From assembly GCA_932294295.1 (NCBI GenBank), contig OW028573.1, forward strand, positions 2,180,001-2,244,000: 64,000 bases of DNA. Reading direction: 5' to 3'. Every line of letters starts with the position of its first letter. Positions within the stretch are counted from its first letter, which is position 1. A program made the position numbers and the translations under genes. This stretch comes from Alitta virens. Its lineage: Eukaryota; Annelida; Polychaeta; Phyllodocida; Nereididae. Below are positions 11,501 to 22,679 of the stretch, one piece after another. The notes under the pieces are model-generated. The model was given only the letters and a program-made list of their open reading frames with translations. It was not told the DNA's origin and made no database searches.

Positions 11501-13817
11501 CATAAAAAAAATAGCACCACACGCAGTGACGACGCTCGTCTATTTGTATGCATGTTCCTTGCTTAACATTGTCCAGGGTCGTTGTATCTATAGAACATTT
11601 GAAATTTTACCCAATTATGGAGCATAATTACCCTAAGACCTCATGCGAACTACATTTGATGAAGATCTGAGTTATAGCATTTTACCTCATCAAGGGGTAA
11701 TTACACCATGATGGTAACACCCTGTAGACAAACAAATTAAATTTGGTGAAGATCTAATAGTCGCAACAGAAGTTATAGCATTTTACCCCATCATGGGAGA
11801 ATTACCCCAAGGCGACCATATGAGTTTAGAACATTTTGGTAAGATTCTGCAGAGTATATAAACCAGATTCAGGGAGGATTCAATAACCCACAGGCAAGTT
11901 ATTAAATTTTATCCTGTCATGGGATGATGATCTCAAAACAACCATTAAAGTGTAACAAGAAGATGTACGCAAATCAACTTTTGAGATCTAAAGTAATAGC
12001 ATTTTACCCTTGGCAACAAGTTGTTCAACGATTCAATGAAAAGTCGCTGATAATCGTGACCATGATGGAAAAATTCTGTAGAGTATTAATAACTTTTAGA
12101 TCCCATATTGCTATGTTCTGTAATACATGTAGAAGTAATTATACTCTCAAGAAAATGTCAGTGCTACCGCCATAAATGCCAACGCTGACTAAACGATGTC
12201 AATACCTCATCTGTTAGACAAACAGACAAGCTAAAAAACTTTACACATCAACTGTACAGTTATGATACTTACCGCTAGAAGTTCATTTAGATCTGTAACC
12301 TTTCTGGGGAAAACTGTCTGGACCAAGATTTCAGCCTGCAACAACAACATAATGGGGATTAGAACAAATCTGGCATGAAGTTGCAAAAAATGACAGAAAT
12401 ATATATATATTTTTTTTGCATAATTGGTTCACTAAACGATGAATGAAGATAACATCTATACTATTCTATAGGCTCATAACTTACCTCCTTCTTAAATTTC
12501 TCTTTATAGTCTTCCACCTGAATAAGATGAAAAAACACAAAACAATATGTTACAATCAAGTTGGGTGTTGAAGTTTGCACATCTAACTTTTGATTACTAG
12601 GCTGTCTGCACCTTAAATTCTACATTATACATAACTTAAACCATGACCACCAATTATCCACTACAGCAAATAGATCATATAGTATTACTTTTCTAACTGA
12701 GGGATAACAAAGCATTGCATTCTTAACATTTTTCAAACAACTCCAATGCAATAAGGTTTACATTTTAATCCAAATACATTGCACAGTTTCATCTCTATCA
12801 AGTTAATTCCAATCTGATGTCTTTACATTGATGCCTACAGTTATTGTTCTAAGCTGTCATTACTAAGTGCAATTAAGCATCAAGGATGTGTGAATTCAAT
12901 TGGCCGTGAGGCAACCTGAATTGCTATCAATGGACACAAATGTAATTTTCAGAACCTTCTGGTCAAAAAATTAGATTTTTAATACTTTGTAAGGTCATAA
13001 AAAAGTTGATGTCTAATGTAAGACATATTAAGACCCCGCAGAAACGCTGTTAACTTACGTCCCAATAGGCTAATCAGTGCACTTAGGTTTGAACCACTTT
13101 AAATTGCAACGTTTACTCCAAAATCTGAACAGATACAATGAAATTGATCGCAAGTCCACCGGCGACAACCAACTCGGCGTTATGACCACTACCAACTTGA
13201 CATAAAAAAAATCTGTACATTTCCTAGGCAGTGACACTAACCCAAAAGGCAGTGCCAGCAAAGCAAAAAGGTGTTTCTCCGCTTTCCGTCTCGTTAGCAG
13301 TCCTGTGGCCTCTGTTTATTGAGACAACATGATTAACACCTTGTTGTCGTTGAGTTATTACGGTCACGTGTATTCAAAATTACTGTCACCGACCATGCGG
13401 ACTGGGTTGCCACAAGAATTTGTGTGCGGGTCAGTTTGTTGCGGTTGTGATAACACACCTTGTTTCTATAATGAAGTTATATGCACCTACTTCAAAACAG
13501 CATGAATTTAATTTTTTAATGTATTTTTTTCCCCGTATGCAAAGATCGCCGTCAATGGCGATGGCACAGCGTGTGGGCGACCATTGACGTCGTGAAGATG
13601 AAACTGTACACGAGTTTCACTGTGAGGCATCGTCTGGCATCTGAACTATGTTGTCTCACATTTCAAATACACCGCAAAAAGACAAGGACCTCTTTTATCG
13701 TCCAAGGATTTCAACTACATTAGATTATGTAATAAACTTCTCGCCTGACACGGTCACCATAATACTCACAGCCTTGGCATAGTTGTTGCTTCCTTTTTGG
13801 TCACTTTTCTTCGACAT
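8573..13817 (-). CDS. PSME3: Proteasome activator complex subunit 3 (PA28-gamma / REG-gamma)
   Basis: Nine coding exons on the minus strand: 13770-13817, 12485-12517, 12273-12335, 11124-11274, 10904-11016, 10741-10809, 10523-10645, 10159-10245, 8573-8653. All junctions are GT-AG and phases agree, giving 255 aa against 254 in human PSME3. Landmarks: N-terminal helix with VEDYKEKFKKEAEILV; a poorly conserved linker in exon 4 with KKAKM; PNGLANTNRNIVELIDLVKP; the activation-loop segment IPRIEDGNNFGVSVQ; and the C-terminal tail KIKRPRSSNADSMY, which is the gamma-type ending that docks on the 20S core. The protein forms a nuclear heptamer that opens the 20S proteasome for ubiquitin-independent degradation. 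Start: the only ATG that keeps length and frame. The gene is divergent from SF3A3, with 419 bp between start codons. Confidence 0.97.
9040..9901. mobile_element. Non-autonomous element with tandem CTCACCGCC inverted arms
   Basis: Lies in the last intron of PSME3. The left arm has repeated CTCACCGCC (for example GCCAGCTCACCGCC and GTAGTCAGCTCACCGCC). The right arm carries the same motifs as GGCGGTGAG in inverted order, including CAGGCGGTGAGCTGACTAC and GGCGGTGAGCTGGCA. Ends are GGTATCAGGTTAACTCACC on the left and, reversed, TTACTAGTCAACTCACC on the right. The 10-mer TCATTGAAAC lies immediately outside both ends (9030-9039 and 9902-9911) and reads as a target duplication. No protein-coding capacity in 862 bp. 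Confidence 0.8.
11640..12180. repeat. Diverged tandem repeats in PSME3 intron
   Basis: Related segments recur at irregular spacing, each carrying variants of TGAAGATCT and GTTATAGCATTTTACCCCATCA. They look like an old tandem array of roughly 100-bp units. No coding content. Confidence 0.45.
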
Positions 13818-14236
13818 TCTGACGTTGGGTATCTATTTATGAGTATATTAAGACAAACCAGATATCAACGTGTGTGAATCCTGTCACCAACAGCACGTGC
13901 TAAATGCAAAAGCGGTAGGGGGCACTGCTAGCAATGAAAACTAATTTTTTACGTTTATATCCTATTTTTAAGCTTATAAAACACGAAAAATATAATAACA
14001 AAATTATTATATGGTTATATTTTTTATAACTAATGTTATATTTGTTTTATTCCCAGACTGTTGTACAATATTAGGGATTTCGAGATCAGATCTTAACCAA
14101 AAATACGACAGGGGCCGCTGATGCACAAGAAGCCACTACAACTTCCGGTCGGCGTGAATTTGTCGTTTGTGATGCGAATCTAGGAAACGTATTCTAGAAT
14201 TCGGTATTATTTTGTATCAATCGGGTGACATACACC
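13818..14236. promoter_or_regulatory. Divergent promoter region PSME3 / SF3A3
   Basis: Only 419 bp separate the start codons of two genes transcribed away from each other, so 5' UTRs and both promoters must share this space. No clear TATA box placed correctly for either gene is visible. A common bidirectional promoter is an inference from spacing. Confidence 0.6.
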
Positions 14237-17200
14237 ATGGAGACTTTGCTCGAACAACAACGGCGTTATCATGAAGAGAGGGAGCGGCTTATGGATGCAA
14301 TGGCGAAGGAATTACTGCACCAGAAAAAGACAGTAAGTTCGGCGCCCGTGACGGTGGTGTCCAGTCTCAGCGTCTGCTTGTCAATAACTTCGTCAGCATG
14401 AAATATACTATTCTATGTTGTCGAAGTTCTTGGGATGGCTGGAACATGAGTCTGCTTAGTCAATCTGGAAGATTAACTAACCAACCTTACTTGAATTTTA
14501 AAAATGAAAATTACCATAGTATGCCGGTATGGTGCCCTATTATCGTAAGGTTTTTGTTTAATATTTTAATACCGTAAAGGGTGGTATTATCGAATGCCAG
14601 TCATAACGGCTACACGAGAAAACGGCTACAACCCAAAACGGCTACAAAATTTAATGGCATCCCAAAACGGCTACAACCAAAAATCCCAAATTAAGAGATG
14701 ACCAAAACGGCTACAGGCGATGTCCAAAACGGCTACAAGCCATGTCCAAAACGGCTACCGCCATAAATTCGAAGTCCAAAACGGCTACACTTCCATACAC
14801 CAAAACGGCTACACATTCTTTTTCGTAAGAAGATACGATCACAAGGAGAAGCCATGAATAATATTATTGAATTTTAACATGCTCTTTATTAAGTTCTTTA
14901 TTATTCAATTTCACATGGTCTTCATTCAGTCCTTTATTATTTAATATATGATCTGTAGATGTTTTGGTCTGTTTCCGTTTTGGTCTTTGTGGTTGTAGCC
15001 GTTTGGTGTCAAGGCTGGTCAGCATAAAAAGCTACTGTTGCCGTTTTGGCTAAGGCTTGAAAAACACTGTTGCCGTTTTGGTTATGTCCCCAAAATTGGT
15101 GTAGCCGTTTTGGTTATCGTCGTGTAGCCGTTTTGATTGTAGCCGTTATGGTTGTAGCCGTTTTCGCGTGTAGCCGTTATGACCGCCTCCCGGTATTATC
15201 GACAGGGCGGGTATTATCGACACTTAAATTGGTTAATTAACAAAATTGTTGACATTCTAATGTGAGTGTACCCTCCGTTACGGTAATAGGAGAGCTATCA
15301 ATGAAAGTCTTGCACATATTACAGCTTCCTGATAACTCTATTGATATAATCATTTCACTTTACAAAATCTTTGAAAAGAACAAAATTTTTGCTAAACAAG
15401 AAAATACAGCTTGTCAAACCAATAACCTCATATTGACCATATTAGGACACTGGTGTCATGGTCACCTTGGTTTTAAGCATGATTAAAAAAAAAGAGCTTT
15501 TCCCTGGTAAAATAGCCTCTGATGTAAAATAGATTAAATATATTCAGCAAAAATGTCAAGCTTTAAATCATGCAATTTAAAAAGAGAATGGCCGACATGG
15601 TTTTCATGCACTATCTATTTCTTGATGTAAAAAAACAAAACAAAATCAAAGCAGTTGTCCTTGAATGACACTTCAAACTGAAAAAAGCATCTAGAGTTTC
15701 AAAATGCAACTGTTTTCGTGGTGCAACTGCTCAGCAGATGAAATGAGACTCAGAGAGTTTTAATTGGAACTGATGATATAAGGACACTGACTATTATAGG
15801 GCACCATACATTCGTTTTTTACATTTTCTCCATGCCATAAATATTGATTTACATATTATCGATGGTTCAATGATTGACTCTCATTTCACTACGCATTCGC
15901 AGATTCTGTAGCGATAAACTATTTATCATCATATACTCAATCTTCATCTGGCCCAGTAACACATGAATAGCCAATATTGACCAAATATGGACAGGTTATA
16001 TCATATAAATATTAATTTGGTTTTGTTTTCTTCACAGCACAAAGAGAAAATTAATTCAGACCACAGAACCAGGCAGCTGTTGGATGTAAGTACCATTCCA
16101 TTGTTAAAGTCCAAGTTAAAAAGTCTCTATCCTTTTGGCTTCCACTATATTGTATCGTACATATTATATTTCAGCGGTACATGGAATGTTCATCAGAATT
16201 GAGAGATTTATATGAAGACAAGGATGGGTGAGACAAATTGTTTAAACTATTTGCGCTTTTTATAGTAAGCTGTGCGGTTTTTCGAAAATTGTGAATCCCT
16301 AAATTTGAACAAGGATGTCTGTCATAAACCAGGTTAAGGAAAGAAGAAGTTGCTGCATTATCTGGGCCAAATGAATTTGCAGAATTTTACACACGGTTAA
16401 AGTCCATCAGGGAATTTCACAGAAAACATCCTAATGAGGTGAGTAAATATTTATTATCTGAGATTATTTTTGCAGTGTACTACAGTGTTCTATGTATTAT
16501 TATTAACTATTTATTATGATCTATATGGTCAATTATTCACTATTGGCTACTATTTTTCATCATCTTTAGATCAGTGTGCCAATGTCGGTTGAATTTGAAG
16601 AGTTGGCCAAGCTGAGGGAGAACCCTGCAGAAGACTTGGCTAGTAAGTTTCAGAACCGGACTTCGATTTTCTCAGTAACTGTAATTTGTATTTTTAGTAT
16701 GTTATCAATCATTAACTTTTTCCAGACATGGTAGATTTCACTGATGAAGAAGGTTATGGGCGTTATCTTGATCTCCACGAAGCTTATGAAAAATACATTA
16801 ATCTTAAGGGAGTTGAGGTATGTGCAGTCCTTGAACAGGCGAAGTTTTCTTAATAGAATCATTAAGTTTCTTAAAAATTAATTACATTCTTTTATTTTCA
16901 GAAAGTTGATTACATCACTTATTTAGCCACATTTGATCAGTTCTTCGATATTCCCAAGGACCGCAAGAATGCTGCTTACAAAGAGTAAGTTTTGGTTTTC
17001 ATTAGATTGATATGTTAAGTACACATTTAACTATAAAAAAGTATAATAAAATTACCTGTTTCCTCTCCAGGTACCTGTGCACATTGCTGGATTACTTTGA
17101 AGGGTACTTGATGAGAGTACAACCTTTACTTGACCTTCGAGAGGTAATTTAAAGACCATATACATGGCTTCTTTTCTTTTCTTATTTAGGCCTATGCATT

Positions 17201-20200
17201 ATTCTTGAACTTTTCCCAGTATTGCTTAATTTTTTGTATCAGACAGCAATATTGTGCATGTATATTTTTGGAGAATTATGGCTTCAACTTCATTTATCAT
17301 CCATTGTTTACAAGTTGCCCATTTTTCAGATGCGTTATTGTTCTTTTGCAGGAGATGGAAAAAGTGAGAGAGGATTTTGATAGACAGTGGGCTGAGGGCA
17401 TATTTCCTGGATGGCCGGTAAGTTCAGAAGTTTCACTGTGATTTAAGGAAGAAATATGTTTGTTGCCATTACTAGCTTTAAGTAGCTTACCATATTCAAA
17501 GGTGTAGCTTTTGCAGCCCAGTTAGAACATGTGATATTATCTCCTACTCAATATTAGGAAATCTATTTAATGAATAAACAGTTGTGCCATCTTTACCAGT
17601 TCCATAGAAGAAATATTTATACATCTTATGATAAAAATAAGTATGGTTAAAAAGGTCTGTCATTTACTCAAATTTTTCTTTTAGTTTAATTTTTTTGTGG
17701 AATCACTATCATTTCATGTCTTGAAGTCAGTATTCACAAAACTTTTCTCCGTTTTTTTAGAAAGAAGCTTCTGGTGCATTGACGAGAGCAGGAGCACATC
17801 TGGATCTATCTGCTTTCTCTTCATGGGAGGTAGGATGAACGACGATAAAATTTATACAATTTGACAGCTGGAATGTGTTAAGCATAATTCAAGCACTTCA
17901 GACTGTCTTTGTTTACTATTATTTTATTTTTAACTCCATAATATATCTTATATAAAAATATGTAAGGTATTAACCTATTAATAAATTCAATTCAGATTTG
18001 TACTGTTAATTTACCTTCTGGAGATGGTGGAACACCACATTCATATTTCAGACCCCTCCCTTTTCCCCACTCTTGCCAAATCATCTAGTCCACCCCCATC
18101 CCTAAACTTATAAATGAAACGGCCCTCAGGAAGTAAGGAACCTACACTCAAAACTCAATTCAACATTTCAGGAATTGGCGTCCTTAGGTCTGGACAGATT
18201 GAAGTCTGCATTGATGGCTTTGGGTTTAAAATGTGGAGGGTAAGTGAAAAACTGGTTCACATTTATTTTTGAGGCAGTAGACACCAGAAGCTAGAGCAGG
18301 CCAGTTTATATGCATGCTTTGAATAATAGGAAGAAAAAGAACCACTAGATACCATTTAAAGTCAGTAATTTAGTCCCTGAAATTTATGTATTCTCCAGTT
18401 TTATTGGCACCTGTATTAGGCTATTAGTTAGTATAATTATTGATGGCTATAAGTATGTAATATTGAGTTAAGAAAATTTATCTTAGTATCACAGATTTAA
18501 TTTGCACAAAGCTTTGGTTATAAATAATTTTAATACACAACCTTCAAATAGCCAAGGGAGAGAGATGCAAGGATGTAAGAACTGAAGTTGCTGTATGAGG
18601 CGTTTGGTCAAATTGACTACAATCTAGCCAGGCTACAAACAGAACCTGCACCCTGTATAAATTGGCTGCTGCAAGACTGATTGCAGTTTTATTCCAATGC
18701 CTAGTAATTTTACAAAGACCACTATAGTTTTATTTGCAAATACATAGTTAAAAATTACTGCATGGTGTATAGTTTTTCTCAACAGTAAATGAGACATTAG
18801 GCACCGCAATAGTTTGACTGTTGATAACATCTTTATAAATAGGCTTTGTTACTTCAATATAACAAATAGGTGAATATACTTAATCAAAAGTATTTTTGTG
18901 TTTTAATATGTCGGTTATCTATAAGGTTGTAGCCTTCTAGGTTTGTAGCTTTGCTAGTAGTGTAGCCTATTTGGTTAGTAGCCTGTCTGACCATGCACTG
19001 CTGCAATAGTTATCTGATGGAATTCTATTTTTCTGGGAAAACCATGATTAGGCTTGTTTCCATTTATTTTTTCTAGAAAGCAATATATCATGAAAAAAAT
19101 ATGACATAATCGGTTAGAAGTTTTGTCCTATAGCAGCATGTCAATTTTCTCCCCTTTTCAGGACACTCGAGGAGCGTGCACAAAGGCTGTTCAGTACAAA
19201 AGGAAAAAATCTGGAAGAACTAGACCCAGCTATGTTTGCTAAGTCTAAGCCAGGGAAAACAGGCAGAAAGTGAGTATGTTTAAAACTAATTGAGGCAAGT
19301 GCTGCATGAGTATATTAGACTCAGTTAATATAATTAATGTCTTATCTATTGAATGCGTTAATTTCTTTTAGAAGCAGTTTTTATTGATTCTGTAGGCCTG
19401 TATGTGTTATGAAAGAATTGCTTTAGGGCTAAAATATCCAATTATGTCCATTGCAGAGACACTGAAAGACAGAAGGACATAGCTGCTCTGGAGGCACAAA
19501 CTTACAGAATTGTTGAACTGCTTAGTGAACAGAGAGCTGCCACACGAGAAAATGTGCAAAGAAAGCAAGCTCAGACAGGCGAGGAGAGGGAAGAGTCAGA
19601 TGATGAAGCTGCCGATGACAACGATTCTTCTGATGATGACGAAGACATTCCTTACAACCCCAAAAACCTCCCACTTGGATGGGATGGAAAAGTAAGTGAA
19701 GTACTTGTATTACAGCGGTTCTTTTCACGGCTTTGCTCTTGAAAGTTATCAACCCTTTCTGATGAGCTACAGGAAAGTTTTGTGGTCAAAAGTATGCAGG
19801 GTAATAAAACCTTGTCCATCTCTCTAATAGCTTTAAATTGTGTCAGAGATGTAAACAGTGTGATGGACTCAAATGTTGATGAGTGAAAATACATTGTTAT
19901 CAGTTTAATAAACTGTATGTAGAATAGGAGAAACTGATTATAAACTAAATAGTCCAGTGTAACTCAATTATACATAATTCCTATTACAATACAATTGAAA
20001 TGTTTATATCTAGAGTGTGACTAATCTGTGTGAGAATCAGATCACTCGATGCATGTTTCCTGCATAGCCATTTATTGCTCGGCATACTTTTGACCTCAAA
20101 ACTTTTTGGTTGTTCATCAGAAACGATCGTAAAGTTTCAAGAGCCAAGCTGTGGAAAAAACCGTAAAATAATTCTATTCTGTTCAACTTGCATTTCTTAC

Positions 20201-21974
20201 AGAGACTACCATATAGCAGGGTTTCCTGGAGGCCCATTTTGTAAGGAAAAATTTGGCTACTCCTTCAAAATTCAAAATCACCCAAAAATGTTCTGAATGA
20301 AATGTGTTCCTTGAATTCCCACCTGAACATCTCTGGCACCCCACCAAAATGGTGCTACCTTTGGGAAGCCCTGCATCTAGTCATCTCTCTAGCCACTCCT
20401 TAAAGACGTTTTTGTATGAAGTTAGCTCAAAAACAGGGCCAGTCCTAGGCACTGGCGGATTTAGCGTTGTCATATATTATCGGCCCATGAAATGACTTAG
20501 GCCTTACAAATATAAAAAGAAAAGGGGGTCTTCACTTTAAGCCAACATTAGTGCATTGGCTAGGACTGGCCCTGTGCAGAAATTGCTTAGGTGACAGCAT
20601 TCAATGTGCAACAATAAGCTCTTGATAAGTAGGTGTACTTCAGTCACTAGGGTTTGTGTAAAAGTAGATTTAGGAGTTATAAAGTATGTCACTGCATGGT
20701 CTTCAGACATTAGCATTGTGTATATCTCTTAATTAATACCCACCTGCTTACCTGAGGCAACATAGCCTGTTGTCTTTCAATCAATGGGTGGATTGAAACT
20801 GCAAAGAGATCATGGAAATTAAAGTTGATGTATACCATTCTGTTAGGGTGATTTCCTTGAAATTTTAAAATATTGGGTGCCATTCCCTCTGTGAAAGTTG
20901 AATTTAATAATTTGTAATGAATAATTTGTAAGGAATTCCTGTGCATACCTTGAAATTTGTGGGTTTATTTATTATCATTTTAAAATGTTCCATTTCTTTT
21001 TCCAGCCTATTCCATACTGGTTATACAAATTGCACGGTTTAAACATAAGTTATAACTGTGAAATTTGTGGTAATTTTGTCTACAGAGGGCCAAAGGCATT
21101 TCAACGACACTTCGCAGTAAGTTCTTATGATATTTTTATATAACATTTAAAACAAATTTTTTAAGAATATTTTTGTAGGGCCAAGGTTTGCCAAATAATT
21201 TTCCGGGTAACATTTGTTCAGGCAATAAAGCTGCAAAATGTCAAAAGATTTATATGTATGCAAATTTTTTTACAGGAATGGAGACATGCTCATGGTATGA
21301 GGTGCTTAGGGATTCCGAACACAGCTCATTTTGCTAATGTCACATTGATAGAAGACGCCGTTGCTTGTAAGTTGATCAAATACTTCTTTGTAGCATATTA
21401 AAAGTAAATTTTGCTGACACACAAATGATTTGTGCAATTGGGAAAAAAGCACATGATTTGGTAGGCATAATTAACAAGATATTTTTTGATCTGATGCAGT
21501 CTTAAACAGATAGCAGTTTCTAAAAAGTTTCAATAAAAATATAGGTGCTTTCAATCATGTGCATCTGTTGGCATATTTGTACAGAATAGTGCAACTCTTA
21601 TTTTTATTTTTTGCAGTATGGCAGAAAATCAAGTCCAGTAAAGAATCTGAGAGATGGAAACCAGACACTGAGGTTAGTTTATAATTACAAGGCAAAAAAT
21701 TTATAGAAATGCTAAGAATTTATATCTGAACATTAATTTCCATATTTGTATTTTCTTACTACAAAACTGACTTAGGTCTTAGGTAATGAAATTTGTTCTC
21801 TACTATGAGATGACCAAGGCTAATTAAATATACTAAAGGCCTGGTTACTACAAAATTCAATTTGCATGATCTTATCACAAGTGTAACTTTTTTCAGGAGG
21901 AATATGAGGACTCCACAGGCAATGTTGTAACTAAGAAAACATTTGAGGATCTCAAACGCCAGGGACTACTCTAG
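14237..21974 (+). CDS. SF3A3: Splicing factor 3A subunit 3 (SF3a60)
   Basis: Seventeen exons: 14237-14332, 16038-16085, 16175-16227, 16333-16438, 16570-16642, 16726-16817, 16902-16984, 17071-17143, 17352-17417, 17761-17829, 18172-18239, 19162-19269, 19457-19691, 21006-21116, 21276-21366, 21617-21672, 21897-21974. All GT-AG with matching phases; product 501 aa, the human length. Begins [15 protein letters not shown]. Contains the conserved [14 protein letters not shown] segment, a SAP-like domain at about residues 254-290, an acidic stretch at about 345-375, and a matrin-type C2H2 finger with C408, C411, H425 and H431. Ends [12 protein letters not shown]. It is a subunit of SF3a in the 17S U2 snRNP, needed for prespliceosome assembly in the nucleus. 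Introns 1 and 13 carry mobile-element insertions that do not touch the exons. Confidence 0.98.
14570..15285. mobile_element. Small MITE (TACCGTAACGGAGGGTA-type ends) split by a second element
   Basis: The ends TACCGTAAAGGG and CCCTCCGTTACGGTA are inverted copies. Removing 14593-15191 and one TSD copy leaves about 107 bp closely similar to the uninterrupted copy at 47627-47726, including TATTATCG, ACTTAAATT and AACAAAATTGTT. It therefore records the site before the second insertion. Confidence 0.8.
14593..15191 (+). mobile_element. AACGGCTAC tandem-arm element, copy A
   Basis: 599 bp in SF3A3 intron 1. The left arm holds nine AACGGCTAC units, mostly as CCAAAACGGCTACA, with irregular spacers. 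The right arm holds about nine inverted units (GTAGCCGTTTTGG and variants such as GTTGCCGTTTTGG). Ends are AATGCCAGTCATAACGGC and, reversed, GGGAGGCGGTCATAACGGC. Target duplication GGTATTATCG at 14583-14592 and 15192-15201. The middle about 130 bp is AT-rich and not coding. The arms could fold on each other. Confidence 0.88.
19716..20163. mobile_element. Inverted-repeat (MITE-like) element in SF3A3 intron 13
   Basis: The left arm (about 19716-19803) and right arm (about 20070-20163) are inverted copies: CTCTTGAAAGTT, TTTCTGATGA, AAGTTTTG and GGTCAAAAGTATGC recur reversed on the right. About 270 bp of unique sequence lies between. It starts 24 bp after the exon 13 donor. No clear target duplication seen. 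Confidence 0.65.
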
Positions 21975-22069
21975 ATAATTACAAGGGTTTTGGAATCTTA
22001 GGGTGGGAAAAATAGGGGTTGGGATTTACTAAATCATATTCTTATACATGTATAACTTTCTTATGTGAA

Positions 22070-22075
22070 AATAAA
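22070..22075 (+). other. Poly(A) signal AATAAA of SF3A3
   Basis: Canonical AATAAA 96 bp after the SF3A3 stop codon, the first on the coding strand after the gene. Implies a short 3' UTR. Confidence 0.65.
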
Positions 22076-22299
22076 CTGACCAAATAATGAAAAAAATTGT
22101 TCAGCTTATCTTATTGTGTAGCATAGGATATTCTATGAATAATATCAGAATTCAGGTGCAATTTTAGACATGCCTGAAGAAAATTTAAGATCACTTCTGA
22201 AACCGTATATTAAGTTCCAGTAGTTAAGTGTTATGAGCCTAAAGGACCTACAGTTGAAAATGTAGCATTTTGGTATTAATCTTTATGAAAGAGTCGTGG

Positions 22300-22679
22300 A
22301 AAAAGTGCAGTATAGCGAAACCAAATGTATGACCATATTCAGCGAGCCTAGTTGCTATGCAGTTTATTTTTTCATTTTCTTGGGGGCTACTGCCCTAAAC
22401 CCCACCTACGCTACACACATATTATTCTTATTGTGAGCTAGCATGAAATTTGGAAAAAAAAGGTGATATTTTTTAATATTTCATGGACACCAAATAAGGC
22501 ATCAATTTTGGTTCGCTATACTGCAATAAACCAATTTATATTCTTTTTTTTTCCGCTACTCAACTCAAATGTTATTCTTGTTGTGAGCCAGAATAAAGTT
22601 TCGTTTAAACACCAATTATTTTCACATTTTATGGATGCCATATGGGCATCAATTTGGTCCGCTATACTGCACTTAACCA
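22300..22679. mobile_element. GTGCAGTATAGCG MITE, copy 1
   Basis: The left end GGAAAAAGTGCAGTATAGCG is matched by inverted CGCTATACTGCA at about 22513 and again by GGTCCGCTATACTGCACT at about 22655, so the right end is present twice. The interior has GGGGGCTACTGCCCTAAACCCC, shared with the other copies. Non-coding. Confidence 0.7.

Noticed and set aside
14593..15191. CRISPR-like array
   Set aside because: Short motifs with irregular spacing, inverted between arms, in an animal intron; no spacers of constant length and no cas genes.
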